Below, piece after piece: positions 57,546-64,000 of a stretch of DNA of 64,000 bases. Made by a program: the position numbers and the translations under genes. Source of the stretch: Anaerolineales bacterium UBA5195 (lineage in GTDB: Bacteria > Chloroflexota > Anaerolineae > Anaerolineales > Villigracilaceae); assembly GCA_002412925.1 (NCBI GenBank), contig DHVZ01000077.1:1-64000 (forward strand). The letters are read 5' to 3'. Below the pieces are notes generated by a model. The model was not told where the DNA came from. It did not search any database and worked only from the letters and a program-made list of their open reading frames with translations. Numbering within the stretch: position 1 is the stretch's first letter; every line of letters begins with the position of its first letter.

Positions 57546-58511
57546 TTATGGTTGCTCGGTGGAAAATTCGCATTTCACATCGTAATGCACGTGCGCCGGG
57601 ACAAGCGTGCGCACCAATTCGCTAATTTTTCGCCGGTAAGTCTCAGCGGAATATTTTGTTCGGTTGAGCTCTGTGTGGGAAACGGCAACAGTGATGCTGA
57701 GGGAATTAGGCCGGTTGTTCTTGCCAAGGGCTACATTCATTCCCAGTGTGGCGGCTTTCCCGATGACGAGGTTGGTGGCCCGGCGCTCGACAATGCGAAC
57801 CTGACCGGCGGTGTAAATCTCCAGGTAGGTTTTCAGTGCCAGGAGTGTGCCGCGACACTGGAAGAGCATCAGGGCGTTTTTGAGCAGGGTGCGCACCCGC
57901 TCCAGAGGCAGGGAAGCATCGACGGGCATGCCAATCCACGAAGCCAACCAGGGCACAAAGATGGGCGGGGTCAGATCCGGGTCGAAATAGTGGTCGATCT
58001 GGTCGGTTTGCTGGCTGAGCGGTTTCCAGAAACTCTCGAAAAGCATCAGGAAACGCGAGGTGAAATCGTCGCCTTCGTAGATTTCGGGCAAATATTGCAG
58101 GTATTTGCCTTTGCCAAAGACCGTCAGGCGCAGGGCGGCGGAATCGAGCAGGGCGGCATCATCGGTGACCAGGCGCGTTTCGACTTGCAGATGCTGGTCG
58201 GCGTAAAAAGTATTCAGGCGCGCGCCGATTTCGAGGTCGTAGGTTTTTCCTGCGCTGAAATGACCGTCCAGCGGGATAAGAATGATGATATCCTGGTCGT
58301 GTTCGATGACAGATGGCAGCGTGGATGGGATTTCCGGCGGCAGGCGGTAAATTTCTGCTTGCATCACACGCGGCATAGCCACTTGCAAAGTCACAGCAGG
58401 CTGGGACGGGGCGACAAAATGCAGATAGAGCGTCACCAATTCGCCGGGATAGCGGTTGTAATGGTCAGCCGCCAGCATCAGATCGGGGGAAATTGCAGTG
58501 GATGGGTTCAT
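57546..58511 (-). CDS. Contractile tail baseplate protein (phage tail protein I / Afp12-like)
   Basis: 321 residues. The pattern LPEIYEGDDFTSRFLMLFES, then YFDPDLTPPIFVPWLASWIG and LLKNALMLFQCRGTLLALKT is the P2 gpI-like family signature. It links baseplate wedges to fibres. It starts 7 bp after the gpJ-like gene, the usual pair order. Confidence 0.85.
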   Translation of the reverse strand: MNPSTAISPDLMLAADHYNRYPGELVTLYLHFVAPSQPAVTLQVAMPRVMQAEIYRLPPEIPSTLPSVIEHDQDIIILIPLDGHFSAGKTYDLEIGARLNTFYADQHLQVETRLVTDDAALLDSAALRLTVFGKGKYLQYLPEIYEGDDFTSRFLMLFESFWKPLSQQTDQIDHYFDPDLTPPIFVPWLASWIGMPVDASLPLERVRTLLKNALMLFQCRGTLLALKTYLEIYTAGQVRIVERRATNLVIGKAATLGMNVALGKNNRPNSLSITVAVSHTELNRTKYSAETYRRKISELVRTLVPAHVHYDVKCEFSTEQP

Positions 58512-58517
58512 CCAATC

Positions 58518-60626
58518 TTAGCCTTTTTCGTAAGCGGTTTCGATGGTGGTGGTTTCGATCTCGTGTTCGAACGAGCAGACCAACCCATCGGGGGGGATGC
58601 GCAGGACTTTGTCAACAACCGTCAGCGGGGCGGAGGAAGCTTCTTCGAAAAGGGACTTTTCTTCGACCGGGACGATCACACGGTAAGAGATTTCCACATC
58701 CAGCACGAATTTGACGGATGGCACCTGTTGGATGAGCGAAATCGCTTCAGCGGCAAACAAATCGCGGCCAAAGGGCCAGCCTTCCCAGTTTTCGGTGGGC
58801 TGGAGCAGCGGGCGGCGGTCATCAAGCGGCAGGGGCGTGAGATAGCGCTTGAGCTCTTCGTTGACGCGCAGGGCCACTTCAGAGGGCGCGAAGAAATCCT
58901 GTGGAACCACCCGCGCCTTGACCTTGACGCCGTAATAGCGCGGCTCGCGGATGGTCAGGGACGAGGTCAACAGGCGGTACTGGTCGAGATGGGCGCGCAG
59001 ATCAACTTGCAGATTGTCTTCAAGATGCAGGGAAGCCAACGCCCCGGCTTTGAGCGAATCGGCCACCGCCGGAACAACAAGAACAGAAATGCCGCCGCTT
59101 TTCGCGCCTTGCTGTCCATCGTTGGGGGTCAGGCATTTGGCGCGGGCCACTGAACGGCTGAAATCCCGGGTAAACTGCTCAAAGTCCTGGGCGGTAACGG
59201 CGCGACGCTGGGCTTGCAGTTCACGCTGGGCGCGCAGTTTGAGTTCATCCAGGCTTTCCTGGTCTCGGCCACCGGCAGCGCGGATCAAGTTGGAAACGCG
59301 TGAAATATAGGCCAGCGGCATCGACATGGTATTCAGGCTAAGGGAAGGCAGGTTCCCGCGCACACCGCCGCCATAACGATAGCGCGAAAAACGTACACCG
59401 CGCCCGGTTTCGGGCACGCGCCCGTACTGCACTACACTGCCATCCGGCTGGCGGACAGATGGGCCAAACTGGACAGTTCCGCTGGCCATATCGAGTTTGA
59501 AGTGGCGGTCGAAGCGGGTGGATTTGGAGAAATCTTCCACCTGTTGCCAGGGGACGTAGACCGATTCGTCCCCGTGCGTTTCTTCCACTTCGACGGTCTC
59601 TCCATCCTGCAAGGCCAGCACTGGCACATTGCGCAGGGTGAACGATTGACCGGCTTCGCCATTGCTGGTGCCGAGCACTTCACCATCCACGCGCATCGAG
59701 TGCATGGCTGGCACGGCTGCGCCCAGGCTGAAGGCTTCGACTTTCTTGATGCGCGGAGACTCAGAGTACAGACCCTGCAAGGAACTGCGCTGTTCAATGC
59801 GGCAGCGCAGCCAGAAAGCTTCGAGGCCATGCAAAGTGGCAGGTGCAACGCTGAGGGGCAGGTAAAGGGTCAGGTGTCCCTGTTCGTTATTCAGGCCGCC
59901 GGTGGTGTCTTTTTCCCCTTCGAAGCGGCTCAGTTCAAGCTCCTGCCACTCCCCGTCGCGGGTCAGGCACTCCCAGACCCAAGGCGGGTCTTCGCGGCGA
60001 ATCCCCACGGCTTCGGTGGGTTCGCAGGTAAATTCAAGCTGCAAAATGTGCCCGGTGAGGTTGTTTTTCGGCGAAAAACCGAGATAGAAAGTATCGCCTT
60101 GCTGTGGCTGGCGCTGGTTGAAGGGCAGGAAAATTTCCAGCCCCATGCGGGGGAAGAAGTTGCGGTTGAATTCATCTTCGCGGCGCACGTGGGCCAGCAG
60201 AGGCGGCACAATTTCCAACGGATTGGTGGTGGTAAAAATAACGTTTTCTGCGCTCATCTCTGAGCGGACTTCAAATCCCTGCGGTACCGCCACGGTTTGC
60301 TGGCTGCCTGGCTGCATGGGCAGGGCGGCCGAGAGCCACAGGGTCAACTCGGTGCGAGCGCTGCTGGCAGGCATACGTTGCAGGCCCAGCATCTCCAAAA
60401 ATTTGATATAGTTTTTCTCTGGCACCCGGTTGAGACGATAAGCCAATAACTCGGTCATCCAGGCAAAAAGTTCGATCAGGGTGATGCCAGGGTCGCTGAC
60501 GTTGTACTCTGTCCATTCGGGGCAGTAATTGATAATGCGCTTGCGGGCTTCGTCAACGAGGTCGCTTTGAAAGCGAAGGTCATCCAGGTTGGGGGCAGGT
60601 AAGGTCATGGCAGGCTCCTGGTTCAC
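58518..60626 (-). CDS. Baseplate J-like protein (Afp11/gpJ family)
   Basis: 702 residues. The N-terminus (LPAPNLDDLRFQSDLVDEAR, NYCPEWTEYNVSDPGITLIE, then LFAWMTELLAYRLNRVPEKN) and the ending with QSVKFVLDVEISYRVIVPVE are the gp6/gpJ-type wedge pattern for contractile systems (TIGR02243-like). It overlaps the gp25-like gene stop by 4 bases. Confidence 0.9.
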   Translation of the reverse strand: MNQEPAMTLPAPNLDDLRFQSDLVDEARKRIINYCPEWTEYNVSDPGITLIELFAWMTELLAYRLNRVPEKNYIKFLEMLGLQRMPASSARTELTLWLSAALPMQPGSQQTVAVPQGFEVRSEMSAENVIFTTTNPLEIVPPLLAHVRREDEFNRNFFPRMGLEIFLPFNQRQPQQGDTFYLGFSPKNNLTGHILQLEFTCEPTEAVGIRREDPPWVWECLTRDGEWQELELSRFEGEKDTTGGLNNEQGHLTLYLPLSVAPATLHGLEAFWLRCRIEQRSSLQGLYSESPRIKKVEAFSLGAAVPAMHSMRVDGEVLGTSNGEAGQSFTLRNVPVLALQDGETVEVEETHGDESVYVPWQQVEDFSKSTRFDRHFKLDMASGTVQFGPSVRQPDGSVVQYGRVPETGRGVRFSRYRYGGGVRGNLPSLSLNTMSMPLAYISRVSNLIRAAGGRDQESLDELKLRAQRELQAQRRAVTAQDFEQFTRDFSRSVARAKCLTPNDGQQGAKSGGISVLVVPAVADSLKAGALASLHLEDNLQVDLRAHLDQYRLLTSSLTIREPRYYGVKVKARVVPQDFFAPSEVALRVNEELKRYLTPLPLDDRRPLLQPTENWEGWPFGRDLFAAEAISLIQQVPSVKFVLDVEISYRVIVPVEEKSLFEEASSAPLTVVDKVLRIPPDGLVCSFEHEIETTTIETAYEKG

Positions 60627-61036
60627 ACAAATTCTTGTTCATCGACAATGTAGAATGGATAAACGATACTGCGCGTATCGTGGGTGGCCTTGATATAGTA
60701 TTCAATCTCAGCCATCAACGTCCCCACGCTGCCACCCTCATTCGTAACGTTGACACGGGTCACTTCGATGCGCGGCTCCCACATGCGCAGGGCATCTAAG
60801 ATGTATCCTTGCAACAGGCTGGTCGTGGTCGCTGAGGACGGCTCGAAGAGCAATTCGGAGGCGCGGCATCCAAAAGTGGGGCGCATCACCCGCTCGCCGG
60901 GACGCGTGCTCAAAATGATGCGGATGGCCTGTTCGATGTCCTCGCTACCCGAAACCAGGGAAATTTCACCACGAGGGTTGGTGCGAAGTGGAAAACTGAG
61001 GCCATTGCCGAGGAATGTTTTGGCTTGAGATTGCAT
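60623..61036 (-). CDS. Baseplate gp25-like protein (Afp9)
   Basis: 137 residues from the ATG at 61036 with GGAG 5 bases upstream. GNGLSFPLRTNPRGEISLVS then IEQAIRIILSTRPGERVMRP is the gp25/W family core; TFGCRASELLFEP follows in the expected place. The protein nucleates the sheath/baseplate joint. Confidence 0.88.
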   Translation of the reverse strand: MQSQAKTFLGNGLSFPLRTNPRGEISLVSGSEDIEQAIRIILSTRPGERVMRPTFGCRASELLFEPSSATTTSLLQGYILDALRMWEPRIEVTRVNVTNEGGSVGTLMAEIEYYIKATHDTRSIVYPFYIVDEQEFV

Positions 61037-61055
61037 GGTTTCTCCAAAAATAAAA

Positions 61056-61355
61056 CTACGGCCCAATGATTACCGTCATACAACCCATCACAATTGAATC
61101 GGGCGGGCCGGTGCATGTTGCCATATCGCCCACGCGCGCGGCGGGTAAACCGCCGATCAGCACGGTGGGGCTGCCAGGCGGCATGATCGGCCCGCCGACA
61201 TGCGGAATGGGCGGGACAGCCGGGGTTTGCATTGGGCAGGTGTGCATATCACTCACGCGGGCTGCGGGTGCGCCGCCGATTAGGACGGTCATGCAACCGA
61301 GGACAATGCTGCCGCCATGTGCGGTGCTGTCACCCATTCGTGCTGCTGGAGGCAT
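61056..61355 (-). CDS. PAAR-motif spike-tip protein
   Basis: 99 residues with repeated PAAR pattern: PPAARMGDSTAHGGSIVLGC and GGAPAARVSDMHTCPMQTP, then GGLPAARVGDMATCTGPPDS. It forms the sharp zinc-stabilised tip on the VgrG-like spike. It lies between the spike and gp25 genes. Confidence 0.9.
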   Translation of the reverse strand: MPPAARMGDSTAHGGSIVLGCMTVLIGGAPAARVSDMHTCPMQTPAVPPIPHVGGPIMPPGSPTVLIGGLPAARVGDMATCTGPPDSIVMGCMTVIIGP

Positions 61356-61411
61356 AGTTGCGCATCCTTTCCAAACCTATCCCCTACCCTGACAGATAAC
61401 GGGATAGGTCA

Positions 61412-63259
61412 TTAATTAATCTTCACGATCCCACCCTGGATCTCGACCATGGCTGAACCCTTGACCGAGGTTTGCGCGCCTTGGATGGCGGTCTGTGTCT
61501 GGCCTTGTAAGTCCAGCTTGGTGCCTTTCAGGGCTGAACCTGCCATTTCCAGGGTCAATTCAGCAGAGCCCACTTTAATATCGGCCTTGGTTGTCGATTC
61601 CACAGTAAAATCCTGCTTGCTCTTCAAAATCAGCTTGCCAGTCACATCAATGGTCAAATCGCCTGCGGATTTGATGGTGATTGCATTTTTGACCGAGTCG
61701 ATTTCGAGGCTATTCTTGCCAGTTTTATCTTGCAACAAGATTTTCTCAGCGCCCGCTGTATCGTCGAGCACAATCACATGCCCGCTGCGTGAGCGCATGA
61801 TGCGCTGGTTGACCTTGCCTCCCACAACCGCCTTGCCCGATGGAGCAGCGGGCGGTTTATTTTTCCCGCTCCACAGCGACCCGACGATATACGGAGAACT
61901 GATATCGCCCTGGTCGAAGGCCACCAGCACTTCATCGTTGATCTCTGGAGCAAAAAACATGCCATACTCTTTGCCCCCACCCAGCATTGCCACCCGCACC
62001 CAACCCGTCTCAAGCTCGTCACTCATCCAGGGGAATTTCACTTTTACTCGACCCTGTGCCTCAAGGTCATTATTATTGGTAACAATTCCCACAACTACGC
62101 CGTAAATCTTATTGGAACTGGAAGACTCTTTTCCCATTAGAAGGTGGCGGATGGTATATGGACTGCGTCCCGTTACCTCGAATTGCACCCGGTAATCTCC
62201 GTTCCGAAGGATATGCCGCGCTTCGGTGACGTAATACTTCCCTGAAAAACGCACCCCCACTTGCGTGACCGCCACATTCGTTCCGGCCAAAATATCCGGG
62301 TGACCTTCAGCTTCACCGCTGGCGCGCACAAATTGGCTTTCGTGTTCGCCCATACGGGCGGCGGCAACCTGATTGGCAATGGATACAGAAGTGGCTGTTG
62401 GTTCCGCGATCAAATCCTCGGCTTTTGTTTTCATGAATGCCAGTTTGATAGCCTGGCTGCCAGGAATGAGCGCTCCCGGAATTGTAGCGGCCGTGTCGCC
62501 GCTAAAAGAGGACGACGAGCCTTTCACGGTTTGCTGTTTGCCCTCATCCCAGCCTTGTACCGTTACGCCAGTGACCGCGCCCGCTGCAACGATGCGCGGC
62601 TCGAAGCGGCGCAGGTTTTCGCCCCACTTCAGCGCAGTTGGAGTGAAATTGCGCGATTTGCCCGCCTCCACAAAATTCAATGTCATATCATCTACGTACA
62701 ACTCATAACCCAGCATTTGCGCGCGCGACCAGAGAAAATCCCAATCGCTTTGGTTGTATTGCAATACATAATTGTAGAGCAGGCTATTTGCATCAATTTT
62801 GGGGATCAACCCGTTTTCAGACGCAATCTGCCCCACAATTTGCATGTCGGTTACGGATGGGGCGGGCATGCCGCCAAAAGCGCGTGTTTTCTTGCCCAAC
62901 GTCAGGCGGTGCGCTTTGTCGTAGCCTCGAATCCGAAAAGAGACGCTACCATCATCCGAAAAAATTGGCTCAATGGCTGTAATTTCGCCTTTGATCAGGG
63001 TTTGCTTGGTTGGGATCTGGGTTTTACGGTTCGTTATCAGGGCTGAAATCTCAACCGGGGCGCCCAGCCTGAACATCAATACATTATCGACGAATTTCAG
63101 CAGCCCGACAATGTCAGCCTTGTCTTGGAGTGTGATGGTGAACATGCCAGGCATGAACACATTGGTATCCACCACTATTTCGGTAATGTACCCGAACAGA
63201 GTGGGGTCGGGAATACCGTTTATTTTTACTGAAAATTTTGGAACGGGAGGGATTGGCAT
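61412..63259 (-). CDS. VgrG-like spike protein (gp27-gp5 fusion)
   Basis: 615 residues. Residues about 1-370 form a gp27/late-control-D-like hub. The OB fold is near 380-460 (GRVKVKFPWMSDELETGWVR, FFAPEINDEVLVAFDQGD). The triple-stranded beta-prism at the C-terminus has SLEIDSVKNAITIKSAGDLT. This is the central spike of contractile systems. It starts 2 bases after the LysM tube-protein stop. Confidence 0.92.
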   Translation of the reverse strand: MPIPPVPKFSVKINGIPDPTLFGYITEIVVDTNVFMPGMFTITLQDKADIVGLLKFVDNVLMFRLGAPVEISALITNRKTQIPTKQTLIKGEITAIEPIFSDDGSVSFRIRGYDKAHRLTLGKKTRAFGGMPAPSVTDMQIVGQIASENGLIPKIDANSLLYNYVLQYNQSDWDFLWSRAQMLGYELYVDDMTLNFVEAGKSRNFTPTALKWGENLRRFEPRIVAAGAVTGVTVQGWDEGKQQTVKGSSSSFSGDTAATIPGALIPGSQAIKLAFMKTKAEDLIAEPTATSVSIANQVAAARMGEHESQFVRASGEAEGHPDILAGTNVAVTQVGVRFSGKYYVTEARHILRNGDYRVQFEVTGRSPYTIRHLLMGKESSSSNKIYGVVVGIVTNNNDLEAQGRVKVKFPWMSDELETGWVRVAMLGGGKEYGMFFAPEINDEVLVAFDQGDISSPYIVGSLWSGKNKPPAAPSGKAVVGGKVNQRIMRSRSGHVIVLDDTAGAEKILLQDKTGKNSLEIDSVKNAITIKSAGDLTIDVTGKLILKSKQDFTVESTTKADIKVGSAELTLEMAGSALKGTKLDLQGQTQTAIQGAQTSVKGSAMVEIQGGIVKIN

Positions 63260-63261
63260 AA

Positions 63262-63960
63262 TTAATAATCTTGTGGAATAACAAGAATTTGACCGTCCAA
63301 CAACTGGAAGGGATTGTCAAGCCCGTTGGCTTCGGCCAGCACGCGCCAGTAACGTGAATCGCCATACTCTTCATAAGCAATCTGGTCGAGGCGCTGAGCT
63401 GAATGGACTATGCGCGTTTTGCGGCCATCAGTGCGGCTGGTGGGGTTCTGCGCCGGGATGATGTCGTCCCCGAGAATCTCGTTTTGTTTGAACTCCACGT
63501 CTGCTTTGGCGCGGATGGGTGTGCCATCGGGAGCGAACAAGGTGTAAGAAACGTCAACCTGCGCCACCACCGCCTCAAACAGGGTGATTTTGCCCCACAC
63601 CAACTTTACAAACGGGGGCATGGCGTATGGCACCAGGAACATCGAATAACCCGCTCCACGCAGCGAAAGCGCCAGCAACTGGTTGGTATATTCGCGCACA
63701 TCCTTGGGCGGATCTTCACTATATGAATCAAAGAACAGGCTCAAACTGTAAGTGGCCGAATCGCCACCTGCATATTTCAAGAACGGGGAGTTGAAATTGG
63801 GCGATTTCTCGCCGCTCCAATCCAGCGCTTTGCTGATTTTGAGCGTTGACGGGTTGAACTGGCATTTGATCACACCTGTGATCCCGGGCGGGATAAGTGT
63901 CCACCAATGGAGTTCTGCTTGTACCAATGCTCTGTCCGATGGTCTTTTATCTTTTGCCAT
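63262..63960 (-). CDS. LysM-domain tube/baseplate protein (Afp7-like)
   Basis: 232 residues. N-terminal beta domain (CQFNPSTLKISKALDWSGEK, ATYSLSLFFDSYSEDPPKDV) and a LysM-like C-terminus (SAQRLDQIAYEEYGDSRYWR, LDGQILVIPQDY). It is the adaptor joining tube and spike. The window ends 40 bp upstream, so the rest of the system (sheath, tube, ATPase, tape measure) would lie outside. Confidence 0.88.
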   Translation of the reverse strand: MAKDKRPSDRALVQAELHWWTLIPPGITGVIKCQFNPSTLKISKALDWSGEKSPNFNSPFLKYAGGDSATYSLSLFFDSYSEDPPKDVREYTNQLLALSLRGAGYSMFLVPYAMPPFVKLVWGKITLFEAVVAQVDVSYTLFAPDGTPIRAKADVEFKQNEILGDDIIPAQNPTSRTDGRKTRIVHSAQRLDQIAYEEYGDSRYWRVLAEANGLDNPFQLLDGQILVIPQDY

Positions 63961-64000
63961 AATTGAATGCCCTTAAATCGATCAACGGAAACGGCTCGAA

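Noticed and set aside
57411..59153. A 580-codon open frame on the plus strand opposite the baseplate genes
   Set aside because: It is antisense to clear gpJ/gpI-family genes, has no ribosome site, and its composition is that of a high-GC shadow frame.

Overview
The window reads as a bacterial chromosome with three parts: a housekeeping region, a set of elements stacked at a tRNA gene, and part of a contractile injection system. The core genes (rho, a LysM/M23 endopeptidase, a biotin ligase, gyrA), a Thr/Ala-rich lipoprotein style, a SNF2/SWIM pair and an extracellular contractile injection system suggest an Anaerolineae-like member of Chloroflexota. That placement is inference; no rRNA is present.

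Layout. 1-6.7 kb is host core ending in an intact tRNA-Pro(CGG). The last 45-47 bp of that tRNA recur at 46,054 and 54,279, so three attachment-site copies lie in direct repeat. Between copies 1 and 2 (39.3 kb) is an integrated element (E1). A tyrosine integrase sits beside the tRNA. A minus-strand late operon encodes a complete HK97-type siphovirus head and tail (terminase, portal-MuF fusion, protease, capsid, connectors, tail tube, tail chaperones with a programmed -1 frameshift site, tape measure, fibres). Upstream of it lies an accessory block with a TraB/FtsK-like translocase, membrane and lipoprotein genes, a primase-helicase and iteron-like repeats. Further upstream is an integron: an IntI-type integrase in tandem orientation with an attI-like core, short cassette genes and at least one well-formed attC. 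E1 ends with recombinases, a divergent XRE regulator switch and an HNH nuclease. Between copies 2 and 3 (8.2 kb, E2) lie a SNF2 helicase, a SWIM zinc-finger protein, two uncharacterised proteins and a UPF0175/DUF3368 toxin-antitoxin pair. Right of copy 3 is a broken integrase, possibly a third element. From 54.8 kb to the window end a minus-strand operon encodes the baseplate of an eCIS/Afp-like contractile injection system.

The strongest unusual signals are all in E1. (1) Thirteen CTTGGAG/GTTGGAG units spaced about one helical turn apart lie in the 3' end of the TraB/FtsK-like gene, resembling a Streptomyces clt transfer site. (2) An integron is carried inside a phage-like element. (3) A hairpin-rich, G/C-rich repeat is present in 18 copies, always in the same orientation, between phage genes and also inside reading frames, like Rickettsia palindromic elements. 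(4) The presumed late promoter is followed by a structured leader ending in an intrinsic terminator, which implies antitermination or attenuation. Virion genes next to a conjugation-like translocase, a possible cis-transfer site and an iteron origin suggest a phage/AICE hybrid; this is inference.
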